Shown: positions 19,516 to 28,316 of the stretch, piece by piece
How the letters are laid out: every line of letters begins with the position of its first letter
How positions within the stretch are numbered: position 1 is the first letter of the stretch
Source: Candidatus Hadersleviella danica
Lineage (GTDB): Bacteria > Chloroflexota > Anaerolineae > Promineifilales > Promineifilaceae
Length of the DNA stretch: 64,000 bases
Assembly (NCBI GenBank): GCA_016711405.1
Contig: JADJSZ010000021.1
Coordinates: 1 to 64,000 of the forward strand
Direction: 5' to 3'
The notes under the pieces: model-generated
The model's input: the letters and a program-made list of their open reading frames with translations, nothing else
Databases searched by the model: none
Told to the model about the DNA's origin: nothing
Program-made: the position numbers and the translations under genes

Positions 19516-20895
19516 ATGCCTGCGGATTTGGAAGGGACTCTCGGCCGCTATCTACAAAGCTCCCACTACTCGGCCGGGCAATTGGCCGCGCTCTCGGGGG
19601 TTCCCAAGCGCACCATTATCAATTGGCTGACAGGGCGGGTGAGCAAGCCCCACCAGTGGCAAGCGGTGGTGCAGGTGGCGGCCGCGCTGAAGTTGGAGGA
19701 GATGGAAGCGAACCAGCTTTTGGGAGCGGCCGGCTACCCCCCCATTGCCCAGTTGCGCGGCACGGCCGCGACCCAGTACCAGCCCCTGCTCGCCCCGTGG
19801 CCTGCCACGGCCGCCCCCTTCCAAGCCATTCCCGCCCTGCCCTATTTTGTTGGCCGCGAGGAGCTAATTGCCCAACTGAGTGACAGCTTCATCGCGGCGC
19901 ACCCCTTGGCCACCTACCATTTGTACGGCATGGGCGGCGTGGGCAAGACCAGCCTCGCCGCACACCTTGCCTACCGCTTGCGGGCCTACTTCCCCGATGG
20001 TGTTTTGTGGGCGCAAGTAGACGCGACGAACACGCTGACTATCTTGAGCCAGTTCGCCATGAGTTATGGGGAGAATGTGCGCCAATATCCCGACGTGGAG
20101 AGCCGGGCCACGGCCGTGCGGGCTATTTTGGCGCACAAACGCTTTCTGATGGTGTTGGACAATGTGGAAAATAGTGGGCAGTTACGGCCGCTTCTCCCCC
20201 CCACAACAGGCCATGCGGCCGTGTTGGTAACGAGCAGACACCAATTGGCCGCGCTGGATGGCCTCCCCCGTTTTCGCGTGAACTCCTTTGCCCCGCACAG
20301 CGGCGAATCGCTGGCTTTGTTTCGCCAGTTGCTCGGCAGAAAGCGAGCCGAGGAGTGGGAGCCGTTGCTGGTGGGGGTGGCGGACTGCCTTGGGCATTTG
20401 CCGCTGGCCCTGACGATTGCGGCGGGGCAGTTGCACGGCCGCACCACCCGCCAAGCGCAAGCATATACCCAGCGCATTCAGCAAGCGGGGCACACGTTGG
20501 ATGCGCTGACCGACGAAGATAGGAGTGTGCGTCTCTCGTTGGGGGAAAGCTACCACGCTTTGCCGCTGGAGTTGCGCCGCTTTATGGTCGCTTTGGGCGC
20601 GTTGGAAGCGGCCGATTTCTCCCCCCGTGCGGCGGCCATCATGGCCAAAGTGTTGCCCAGCACGGCCGCACAATACCTGCACCTGCTAAGTCAACGCTCG
20701 TTGGTGCAACCAGCCCCCGAAGGCAGGTATAGCTTGCATCCCCTCCTGCGTGCTTTTGTGGGCGAACAAATGGAAGCCAAATCCCCCCCCCCCCTGCGCC
20801 GCGCCCAGCCGTGGCCGCCCCCCGCTTACTCCCTGCCGCCGTGGCCAAACAGCCCAACCGCTTTGCTGTACACGGGGCAAGGTTATTGCCCGTGA
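19516..20895 (+). CDS. XRE-HTH plus NB-ARC (STAND) regulator
   Basis: Encodes 459 residues. The start is set by GGGGAAGGAGAAATTGG before the ATG at 19516. Residues about 10-75 form an XRE-like helix-turn-helix (AGQLAALSGVPKRTIINWLT). The NB-ARC core starts with YFVGREELIAQL, Walker A GMGGVGKTSLA, Walker B FLMVLDNVE and LVTSRHQLAAL, and has a GLPL-like LGHLPLALTIA. The C-terminus degrades into Pro-rich sequence after a long C run near 20795, so a frameshift probably truncates the sensor domain. As sequenced it is an HTH-STAND transcription factor without sensor repeats. The adjacent divergent secreted-peptide gene is an obvious candidate target or ligand. Confidence 0.85.
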   Translation: MPADLEGTLGRYLQSSHYSAGQLAALSGVPKRTIINWLTGRVSKPHQWQAVVQVAAALKLEEMEANQLLGAAGYPPIAQLRGTAATQYQPLLAPWPATAAPFQAIPALPYFVGREELIAQLSDSFIAAHPLATYHLYGMGGVGKTSLAAHLAYRLRAYFPDGVLWAQVDATNTLTILSQFAMSYGENVRQYPDVESRATAVRAILAHKRFLMVLDNVENSGQLRPLLPPTTGHAAVLVTSRHQLAALDGLPRFRVNSFAPHSGESLALFRQLLGRKRAEEWEPLLVGVADCLGHLPLALTIAAGQLHGRTTRQAQAYTQRIQQAGHTLDALTDEDRSVRLSLGESYHALPLELRRFMVALGALEAADFSPRAAAIMAKVLPSTAAQYLHLLSQRSLVQPAPEGRYSLHPLLRAFVGEQMEAKSPPPLRRAQPWPPPAYSLPPWPNSPTALLYTGQGYCP

Positions 20896-21011
20896 GATAG
20901 AGGGTAGAGATAGAGATAGAGGGGGTAGGCGGTGAAAAAAGTGAAGAGCCCCACCCCCCTCGCCACCCCTTCGGCGGGCGAACCCCCTTTCTTCTAACCA
21001 CGCCCTCTATC
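20896..21011. repeat. Word-repeat hairpin (GATAGAGGGTAGAGATAGAG type)
   Basis: GA-rich words at 20896-20930 pair with CCCTCTATCTC at 21003-21013. The region between is CCCACCCC-rich. It separates two convergent genes and overlaps the stop region of the ABC transporter. Confidence 0.6.
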
Positions 21012-22791
21012 TCACCGCACCCGTTCCCCTGTTTGGACGCGCCACAGGCTGGCGTAGAGGCCGTTGTGAACCACCAACTCATCGTGCGTGCCCTGTTCGC
21101 GCAATTCCCCTTTGTCCATCACATAAATGCAGTGGGCGTTGCGGATGGTGGAGAGGCGGTGGGCGATGACGATGGTGGTACGGCCGACGGTAATCCGCTC
21201 CAACGAGCGTTGGATGGCCGCTTCGGTCTCGTTGTCCACGGCCGAAGTCGCTTCGTCTAGCACCAACACGGGTGGGTTTTTAAGCACGGCGCGGGCAATT
21301 GAGATGCGTTGCCGTTGGCCACCCGATAACTTCTGGCCCCGTTCGCCAACGATGGTTTCGTATTCATCGGGCAACTCCATGATAAATTCGTGCGCTTCGG
21401 CGACTTTGGCGGCCGCGATGACATCTTCCATGCTGGCCCCAAAGGAGCCATAGGCGATGTTTTCGTAAACTGTGCCGTGGAAAAGGTAAACGTCTTGGCT
21501 GACAAAGCCAACTGCTTTTCTTAAATCATGTAGGCGCAAGGAGCGAATATCTTGGCCATCGAGGAGGATACGGCCGCTTTGGGCTTCGTAGAAGCGGAGC
21601 AGGAGCTTGACGACTGTGCTTTTGCCGCTCCCCGTTGCCCCCACAAGGGCGATGGTATCCCCAGCGGGGACGTTGAGTGAAAGATTGCGGATAACGGCCG
21701 CGCGACGCTCGTAATTAAATGAGACTTGGTCGAAGATAACTTCGCCGCGTACCTGTGGCGTGGGCAGGGTTTGCGGGCCATCCAAAATGGTGGGGACTGT
21801 TTGGAGCAGGTCGAGCATTCGGCTGGTGGAGGCCATTGCCCGCTGGTACTGGTCGAGCGTTTCGCCCAAGCGGGTGAGCGGCCAGAGGAGCCGCTGGGTC
21901 ATAAAGACGAGGATGCTGTAGGCGCCGACGTTGAGCTGGCCTTCGACGGCGATGAGACCCGCGCCGACCATGATGGCACTGAAGCCAAGGGCGATGATCA
22001 TGCGGATGACGGGGACGAAGGCGGCACTGAGGGCGATGGCGTGTTCGTTCTTGGCTTGGTAGACATGGCTTTCGCGCTCAATTCGGCCGAGTTCGTACTG
22101 CTCGGCCGTGTAGCTTTTGATAGTGGCGATGCCGCCGAGGTTGTTGGCGAGGAAGCTATTGAGGATGCTGACTTGTTCGCGGACGGCAATATAGCGGGGG
22201 GCGATGCGTTTTTGGAAGACCCACGAGCCGAAAAAGACAAAAGGCATGGGCAGGAGAGCCATCCACGCTACGCTGGGGGTGAGGTAGATGAACATGCCGC
22301 CGACGGTGATGACGGTGGTGAGGAATTGAATGAGTTCATTGGCGCGATGTCGAGGAAGCGTTCCAATTGGTTCACGTCATCGTTGAGGATGGGCATCAGC
22401 CACCTGTACTGCGCTCTTCAAAGTAGGCCAGCTCCAGCTTTTGGATGTGGCCGTAGCCATCGAGACGGAGGGCGTGTTGGATGCTTTGGGCGAGGTTGCG
22501 CCAGTAGATTTTGAGGAGGTACTCGAAGAGGGATTCTAAGGCCCAGATGATGAGGGTGGAGAGGGCGAGGATGAGGAGCTGGGTGCGAACGTCGGGGAAG
22601 CCGAAGCTGGCGATGATGGAGTCTTCTTGGTTGACGACGATGTCCACGGCCGTGCCAATTAAGACGGGCGGGGCGAGGTCGAAGACTTTGTTGAGAATGG
22701 AGAAGAGGGTGGCCAGCCAAATGCGGGTGCGGAAGGGTCGGCCGTAGCGCAGGAGGCGAACAAGGGGGGAGGCGTTGGTTGTAATAGACAT
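21012..22791 (-). CDS. ABC exporter, fused permease-ATPase (MsbA/LmrA type), two frameshifts
   Basis: About 593 residues. The N-terminal part from the ATG at 22791 (MSITTNASPLVRLLRYGRPF) contains the first membrane helices and ends at AYFEERSTGG near 22396. The frame then breaks near 22393 and near 22350 and resumes at VGGMFIYLTPSVAW. The ATPase has Walker A VGATGSGKST, Q-loop VSQDVYLF, signature LSGGQRQR and Walker B VLVLDEATSAVD, and ends with AHRLSTIRNA. As a homodimeric type IV exporter it would move lipids, drugs or peptides outward. There is no peptidase C39 domain, so a dedicated peptide-maturation role is not indicated. Both frameshifts look like indel errors. Confidence 0.9.
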
Positions 22792-22841
22792 GGGTCTAAT
22801 TATCAATGAGCAGGGGGCAATGAGCAATGAACAAACGGTAA

Positions 22842-22964
22842 GCCCTCACCCCAGCCCTCTCCCACAGGGAGAGGGAGCTAATTCCCCTTGCCCCAGCCCT
22901 CTCCCATGGGAAAAGGGAGCCAATTCCCCTCTCCCTTGGGGAGAGGGGCTAGGGTGAGGGCGGT
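22842..22964. repeat. Palindromic repeats of the CCCTCTCCC...GGGAGAGGG type
   Basis: Three successive copies of an imperfect palindrome (CCAGCCCTCTCCCACAGGGA, CCAGCCCTCTCCCATGGG, CCCCTCTCCCTTGGGGAGAG) lie within 125 bp, closed by CTAGGGTGAGGG. Such sequences are widespread REP-like elements in bacterial genomes. Here they fill the gap upstream of the ABC exporter. Confidence 0.75.
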
Positions 22965-23087
22965 TTTCCCTCACACTCTCCCCCACCCCTAACATCGTCC
23001 CCCAAACAGCCACGGCCGACTTTGCACCACCTCCCCGACAGAGGGAAGGCTAAATTAAAATAGACGCTTCCTAGTTCTTCTACCATT

Positions 23088-23152
23088 TTGTTTATTTGTC
23101 TATTGGTGTATGGGTGTATTCAATACACCACGACACCATTACACCACTACAC
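23088..23152. repeat. Word-repeat hairpin upstream of the cytochrome c gene
   Basis: TTGTCTATTGGTGTATGG and GTGTATTC on the left pair with AATACACCACGACACC and ATTACACCAC on the right. This is the same word family as the hairpin at 8279-8396. The start codon follows within five bases. Confidence 0.65.
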
Positions 23153-23156
23153 CCCT

Positions 23157-23549
23157 ATGTTCCCCACCAAACACCTCCCCACCATCTTCCTCCTCACCCT
23201 CGCGCTGTGCCTGCTGGGGTGCAACACGGCCGCGCCGACACACGCCGCCCACCCCACGCCCACGGCCGCGCAAAGCTGGGGCAAACAGCGTTCATGCAGA
23301 ACTGCGGCAGTTGCCACAGTGCAGGCCGATGAGGCGATACCGTAGCCATCGTTGAAGGGGGTGGGCAACAGGGCGGCCGAACGGGTGCCGGGGCAGGATG
23401 CGCGAACCTATTTGATGACTTCGATTCTAAACCCGAGCGCATACCTTGTGGAGGGGTTCCAAGATGGGCTGATGCCCGCCAATTTGGCTAAAAAGCTGAC
23501 GGGGGAGGAGCTGGATGGGGTGATTGAGTATCTGCTGACGTTGGAATAG
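23157..23549 (+). CDS. Small class I cytochrome c lipoprotein (two frameshifts)
   Basis: About 130 residues when read across frameshifts near 23275 and 23330. The N-terminus (MFPTKHLPTIFLLTLALCLL, then a GC lipobox) indicates an exported lipoprotein. The haem site NCGSCHS (CxxCH) appears in the second frame at about 23295-23315, and the C-terminal half returns in frame with LKGVGNRAAERVPG and NPSAYLVEGFQDGLMP, whose Met is the probable sixth haem ligand, ending in LDGVIEYLLTLE. It is a monohaem electron carrier on the outer face of the membrane. Frame breaks fit indel error, but pseudogenisation cannot be excluded. Confidence 0.75.
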
Positions 23550-23898
23550 GGGGAAAATGGGTTCCTGTTAGGAGAAAATAGGAACCAAAACCACTCATTA
23601 TTAACACGCCACAAGGTAATAATCATCGCAGGGGCGGAAGGGCGGCGTGTGGTGCAAACACAAACCACCGTGATTCTTCTCGCCGCCCGCTCACCTAATG
23701 GGTTAACCGTCCTTGCGGGTGAGCAGGCGTAGAAGTTTCCTTACAAGTACCACTCATATCTTTTTCGCGCCCTCCCGCCCCTTGACACAATCTCCTCGAT
23801 TAGGCCACTTTGTTTTTGGGGGCAAAAGGGGCTAGCGCAACTAATTTGTTTTATGCTAGAATGCCTTGCAATTGGTAGCCCAAAGCGTTAGGAGGCGC
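23550..23898. other. Intergenic region with one dyad, no gene recognised
   Basis: Contains an imperfect inverted repeat, CGCCCGCTCACC (about 23685) with GCGGGTGAGCAGGCG (about 23716), around a 22-base loop, which could be a structured RNA or protein site. A TTGACA at about 23782 and TATGCTAGAAT near 23853 could belong to a promoter for the next reading frame. I recognise no gene or known RNA family here. Confidence 0.4.
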
Positions 23899-24180
23899 AT
23901 GACACTCTAGGACAGCCTAATTAAATCGTCGAGGAAGTCCCCACCCTGCTGGCCATCTAAGCTAAATAGCCCAACGAGTTGCCTCAACAGCGCAACAAGT
24001 TACCCCAACACTTAAATAAATTGCCCCAACGGTTTAACGAGTTGTTCCAACAACTTAACGAGTTAACTCAATGGTTTAATAAGTTGTTCCATTGGCTCAA
24101 CGAGTTACCCCAACGGCGCAATGAGTTGCCTCAACGGTTCAACGAGTTGCCTCAACGGCTCAACAAGTAGCCCCAACGAC
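23899..24180 (+). pseudogene. Disrupted gene encoding a heptad-repeat (LPQRFNE-type) protein
   Basis: A strong ribosome site (TTAGGAGGCGC) precedes an ATG at 23899. The first codons (MTL) run into a stop, but the same region in the repeat frame gives IVEEVPTLLAI, then stops, then an uninterrupted run of heptads from 23973. The repeat frame reads LPQRFNE, LFQQLNE, LTQWFNK, LFHWLNE, LPQRRNE and similar, ending at TAG in the tenth unit. Leu, Asn and Glu/Lys are kept through synonymous codon changes (ttg/tta, aac/aat), while positions 2, 4 and 5 vary. I take this as a once-coding, now broken (or mis-sequenced) gene; no family is recognised. Confidence 0.45.
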
Positions 24181-24211
24181 TCAACAAGTAGCCCCAATGA
24201 CTTAACGAGTT
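23973..24211. repeat. 21-bp tandem repeat, 11 full units
   Basis: Eleven consecutive 21-bp units of the form AACGAGTTGCCTCAACGGNN plus one base, from 23973 to 24203, with a partial twelfth (to 24211). Units differ at several positions, so this is not a recent expansion. Each unit equals exactly seven codons. Confidence 0.9.
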
Positions 24212-24264
24212 TATTGTGTTCTTTAGGCAACCCATCTGGTTATTTTAATTGGTAATTGCCCGCT

Positions 24265-24356
24265 CTACGGGGCACATTGTAAGGGCAATCCTTGTGGTTG
24301 CCCTCCCCTGTTTGATTTGTTTAATCCTGTGGGCAGGCATAAAGCCTGCCCCTACG
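24265..24356. repeat. Dispersed double-hairpin repeat (GTAGGGGC...GCCCCTAC family), copy 1
   Basis: Contains AGGGCAATCCTTGTGGTTG followed by CCCT, and GTGGGCAGGCATAAAGCCTG followed by CCCCTAC: two short hairpins between outer CTACGGGG and CCCCTAC. It is related to 30863-30943 and 55470-55544. Confidence 0.7.
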
Positions 24357-24384
24357 ATTTGTTTATCATAAGGAGGATTTCCCC

Positions 24385-25103
24385 ATGAACCGTGTTTCGC
24401 GCAGTATTGCCCAACAGTTGCTCGATGCTGAATTAGCCATCAACAACACCCTTGCCAGCCCGACCATTTTGGCGGCCGTGGGCTTATATGGCTATTCCCA
24501 AATTCGCATGGAAGCGGCCAAAACGTTGTTCCAAGAGGCGTTGGAGTTAACCGAGAAGCAAAAGAAGGAGTATGGCGACCAATATGAGGCGACCGCTGGC
24601 GTGCAACGGGCGTGGGATGGGAAGCGGCCGTGGCTTACGCCGCTTCGCTCAAAATTGCCCGCATCGCCTTTCGGGGCAACAACGCCGCCCGCAATGCGTT
24701 GGGGCTAGAAGGCATTCGCAAGCAAAGCCTCAGCGGCTGGCTCAGCGAGGCACGTCGCTTTTACAACAACATGCTCCGTGATGCGGAGTTAATGGCGGCT
24801 ATGGAAACCTTTAACTACACCGAGGCGAAGTTTGAGGCAGAAGCGGCCTTGGTAGAGGCGGTTGCGGCGGCCAGTGAGTTGCAACATCGTGAACGAGGGG
24901 TGGCTCAGGAAACAACCAAACTGCGCGATGAAAGCTGGATGCGTTAATGCAGTGGCTGGCCGATTTAAAACGCAATCGCCGAAATTGCACTGGCAGATTC
25001 GCCCCAGCAGTTGGAGCAGTTGGGTTGGGTCGTGGGTATAAAACATCAGGTGACAGGCACTTTAAAAGTGCCTGTCACCCAATTGTGTTGCTATGGACAC
25101 TGA
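24385..25103 (+). CDS. Conserved hypothetical helical protein, first intact-looking gene of STAND cassette (frameshifted)
   Basis: About 235 residues read across frameshifts near 24625 and 24950. The ATG at 24385 has a strong ribosome site (ATAAGGAGGATTTCCCC). It starts MNRVSRSIAQQLLDAELAIN and continues with TLFQEALELTEKQKKEYGDQ, AAVAYAASLKIARIAFRGN and AMETFNYTEAKFEAEAALVE. It ends in ALADSPQQLEQLGWVVGIKH and then translates a REP hairpin before a stop at 25103. It is almost entirely helical and rich in Ala/Glu, with no signal peptide and no catalytic motif I know. Its end overlaps the start of the STAND-FGE gene by 11 bp, so the two should be translationally coupled. I cannot assign a function. 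Confidence 0.65.
25049..25079. repeat. REP-like perfect hairpin at gene junction
   Basis: GGTGACAGGCACTT (25049-25062) and its exact complement (25066-25079) around a three-base loop. No T run follows, so it is not a standard terminator. It lies in the last codons of the upstream gene, 14 bp before the next ATG. Confidence 0.85.
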
Positions 25104-27277
25104 CGCACACACCACCAATTATCAAGCGGCCAACGATATTAATTTCTCTATTCGGGGGATTACGTTGCGGGCAACCAAATCATCTATGGCTTACCTATTC
25201 AAGATATTGAGCACTTGCCGCCCGAGGCAGGAGAGCCACCCTATCAGGGGTTGCGCTCCTTTGACGAGTCGCAAGCGGAGTGGTTCTTTGGGCGAGAACA
25301 GTTAACGGCCGTGCTGGCCAATCGCCTACACGAAACAAATTTTTTAGCCGTCGTGGGCGATTCAGGCAGTGGTAAATCCTCTGTGGTGCGGGCGGGGGTC
25401 ATTCCTGCCTTTAAAGGGGTGACTCTGGTGGCGGGAGGGTCAGTTCCGCCGCTGGGCCATTGGCAAGTGCATCTGTTCACGCCCACGGCGCGGCCGTTGG
25501 AAAAGCTGGTGACAGTGTTATGGCCAGATGATGTGAGCCAGCAAACGGCCGTGCGCGACCAGCTTTTGTTTAGCCCCTCGGCCTTATCCCACTTCTTAGC
25601 CCCCCGCACCTCGGTGCTTGCCCCTCTTTTGCTTGTCATAGACCAGTTCGAGGAGCTTTTTAGCCAGTGCCAAGATGAGGCGCAACGGCGGGCATTCATC
25701 GCCAATATCGTGCAGGCCGCTTCGCCCCTCTGCAAAATCGTTATTACCCTCCGCGCCGATTTTTATTCTGCCTGTTTGCCCTATGAACCGTTGCGGCAAA
25801 GTTCTGCAAACAGGGCAAGCACTCATAGGTGCCACTCAACGAGGCGGAGTTACAGGAGGCGATCTTTGGCCCTGCTTGGCAAGGCGGCTGGCTGTTTCAG
25901 GCGGGGTTGGTGACGCAACTGTTGGCCGATGTGGCCGGAGAGGCGGGAGCCTTGCCCTTGCTCTCCCACGCCCTGCATGAGACGTGGCAACGGCGGCGCG
26001 GCCGTGTGCTCACTCTTTCGGGTTACACTGAGGCGGGGGGAGTCAAGAAAGCCATCGCCGAAACAGCAAATGGGATTTATAAGGAGCTATCGGCCGATGA
26101 GCACCAACTCGCCCAACACATTTTTGTGGAGCTAACCGAACTGAATGAGCTAACGCCGAGCAAGGATAGCAGTCGGCCGCTGGCTTGGGCGGATGTGGCG
26201 CATCTGCCAGCGGCCGTGCTCCTTGTGGAGCGGCTCGTCGCGGCGCGTCTGCTCACTAAAAGCGAGCGGGAACTGCACATTGCCCACGAGGCGCTCATTC
26301 GGGAGTGGCCGCTCCTGCGGGGATGGCTTACGGATAATCGGACGGAGCTGGTGTTGCACCGCAAGCTAAACAGGGCGGCGCAGGAGTGGCACAGCCAACA
26401 ACGGCGGGCGGATTATCTCTATCGCCCCGCGCAGTTGGAGCAGTTGGCGGGCTTATTGGCTCACTCCGCTCAGCCGTTGTCGCCTTTAGAGCAGTCGTTT
26501 GTGCAAGCCAGTCGCCAGCAGGAGCGGTGGGTGCGCTGGCAGAAGGTAGGGGGAGCGGCCGTGGGGGTGTTGGTGCTCATGGCCATGCTCTATGTGCAGT
26601 GGGTGCGCCCGGCCGTGTGGCGGTCGCAAGCCATTGCCCTGACAGAGTTGGTCTCTGTGGATGCCCAAAGTATCCCTGTGTGTTTGTCAGAACGAGTCAA
26701 TGAGTTTTTGTTTTGCCCACAGGGTTCGGCCGTTGGCCAAGAGATAGCTGTGGCCGCTTTTGCCATAGAAAAGAAGAAGTCTCTAACGCGCAATACCTGT
26801 TGTGTATGCAAGCAGGGGGCTTGTCAGTCTCCTCCTAATAATGATGAGTATGGTGATGCGACTCGGGCAAGTTTTCCTGTGCAAGAGGCATGCGGTACAG
26901 GCTGTGAAGTATTGTCAGTGGCTCGGCCGACAGTTGCCAACAGAGTTGCAATGGGAGGTAGCACTGGGGCCAGTCGCATCAGGCTTAGTAACACCTTTTG
27001 AAGCAATTCCTGTTTACGAACTGATTGATGAGTCTTCCTATGGGGTCTTTAATCTTTTTTTAGGCAATGTCTCCGAATGGACAAGGTCTTATGGGCAAAG
27101 CAATGACAATCAATATGTGGAGGTATTATGGAATGAAAAAGAAGAAATTTAGAAAGAGATAGGTCTTTGATACTTCGAGGGGGAAACTTCTTAGGTGATG
27201 ACAAACGATTTGAATCTGATCCACGCTTATCCAAGCAAATATTTGGCTTTCGTTGTGTGTCAAATTCAGCAAAATAA
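25093..27277 (+). CDS. nSTAND1 NTPase - transmembrane - FGE-sulfatase-like protein (several frameshifts)
   Basis: About 725 residues, read across breaks near 25162 (GGGGG), 25800, 26780, 26840-26890 and 27150. Order: a short N-terminal segment (NQIIYGLPIQDIEHLPPEAG); the nSTAND1 domain, opening with PYQGLRSFDESQAEWFFGRE, with Walker A VGDSGSGKSSVVRAG and Walker B LLVIDQFEELF; helical repeats with ALPLLSHALHETW; one membrane span near GVLVLMAMLYVQWV; and a C-terminal formylglycine-generating-enzyme fold with AVKYCQWLGRQLPTELQWEV, GNVSEWTRS, LRGGNFLGDD and FGFRCV. Similar fusions are known as modular conflict or signalling proteins. The FGE part looks shortened between WEVA and GNVSEW. Whether the breaks are decay or error is unresolved; they are denser here than anywhere else outside the IS. 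Confidence 0.75.
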
Positions 27278-27302
27278 CCTCATGTAATAAAGGAGAGGCA
27301 AC

Positions 27303-28157
27303 ATGTCTACTGATAACTTTAGTGATACAGGGCTGGAGATGGGCAATCTGGGTGAATCCGCCATAGAAAGCCGACGGATTACGGTTCGTCAAAAAGTGTT
27401 TACAAATCAGGAAGGCCAGCAATTATTGGTCGAAGTCATTGGCAATTCAGATTTGGTTAGTCCTTATTTAGAAGAACTTAAACTTGGTTTTCGCATTGAG
27501 CCAATTACCGAAGCACCCCCAGTGAGGGCTGAGGGCAAAAGAAGATATTCCCAAGGAGGGGCTTCGAGCTTTAATGTGGATGGTTTCAACATTTGGCTCA
27601 AATTTTTGGCTGTTGAACCACCTTATAATTGGGAAATTTTAATTGATCCCCAGCTTAATGTCGTTATTGAAGGAAAAGCTATCCCTCATGAATATTGGAC
27701 AACTAACTCTACTAGCGTTACGGCAACTATTCATGCGTCTGGTGGGAAATTAAACATGAAAGTTGCTTCTAAAGCGGCTGTTACGGTAGTTAAAAATGGG
27801 CGTAATAGACATGTAACAGCAAATGCGTCTGCACAATCGTTTCAAATCAAAGTGGATGGACTAGATGATAAGAACCAATATGATTTGTATCTTAAAAGCC
27901 AGTTTCCTATAGAGTTGCTTAATCTGGGGTGGCTCACCTCTCTCGCGTCCTTTCTTCCCAAGAAAGAAATGGCAGGGGAAATCATAAAATCATGTCGGGA
28001 CAAGAAAGCGCAACATAGGAGCGAGAAGGTGCGGAAACCGTTCACCCAAAACTCATTACGGCCGTTCTGCGCCTCCTCGCCCATTACTCCCCCCACCAAC
28101 GGGCAAGAAAGGCGTATGGATATTGTCGAAGATGGGTGGCACGGAAGATGCTCCTGA
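27303..28157 (+). CDS. AT-rich gene of unknown function, last gene of STAND cassette
   Basis: 284 residues as an open frame. The start is well set by AAAGGAGAGGCAAC before the ATG, 25 bp after the STAND-FGE stop, so co-expression is likely. The protein starts MSTDNFSDTGLEMGNLGESA, and has an SFNVDGFNIWLKFLAVE stretch and beta-rich repeats (SVTATIHASGGKLNMKV, AAVTVVKNGRNRHVTA). It has no signal peptide and no membrane span. Base composition is clearly lower in G+C than the flanks and CGGCCG is absent to about 28050, which suggests recent transfer. The last 50 residues (after about 27990) look like another frame's product: an ATG at 27993 could start a small basic protein ending near 28171 (ITAVLRLLAHYSPHQRARKA). 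No family recognised. Confidence 0.65.
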   Translation: MSTDNFSDTGLEMGNLGESAIESRRITVRQKVFTNQEGQQLLVEVIGNSDLVSPYLEELKLGFRIEPITEAPPVRAEGKRRYSQGGASSFNVDGFNIWLKFLAVEPPYNWEILIDPQLNVVIEGKAIPHEYWTTNSTSVTATIHASGGKLNMKVASKAAVTVVKNGRNRHVTANASAQSFQIKVDGLDDKNQYDLYLKSQFPIELLNLGWLTSLASFLPKKEMAGEIIKSCRDKKAQHRSEKVRKPFTQNSLRPFCASSPITPPTNGQERRMDIVEDGWHGRCS

Positions 28158-28236
28158 TGAGATGGGGTTAGTGAATGTAGAGATGATAGGCAAAAAAGAG
28201 GGGGCAAGCAACATGAGCGGCTCCCCATTTTCCCAG

Positions 28237-28265
28237 TTGGAAACGGCCGTTTCCCTCGCTATACT
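28237..28265 (+). promoter_or_regulatory. Putative sigma70-type promoter of the peroxidase fusion gene
   Basis: -35 TTGGAA (28237-28242), 17-bp spacer ending CCCTCGC, -10 TATACT (28260-28265). The expected transcript start lies about 45 bp before the ATG, leaving room for the GGAG ribosome site at about 28308. Confidence 0.5.
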
Positions 28266-28316
28266 ACCCCTCATCGCTTACCCACCCCCACTCCTACCCA
28301 CCCCACCGGAGACCCC

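Noticed and set aside
23925..23945. GAGGAAGTCC resembling the conserved 5' motif of RNase P RNA
   Set aside because: One base short of GAGGAAAGTCC and no other RNase P motif nearby; the stretch also reads as protein (IVEEVPTLL) in frame with the heptads.
23973..24211. Possible CRISPR array
   Set aside because: The 21-bp units are contiguous with no unique spacers, and there are no cas genes in the window.
25093..28157. Possible diversity-generating retroelement target (FGE domains are common targets)
   Set aside because: No reverse transcriptase, no template-repeat copy and no adenine-biased variation visible in the window.
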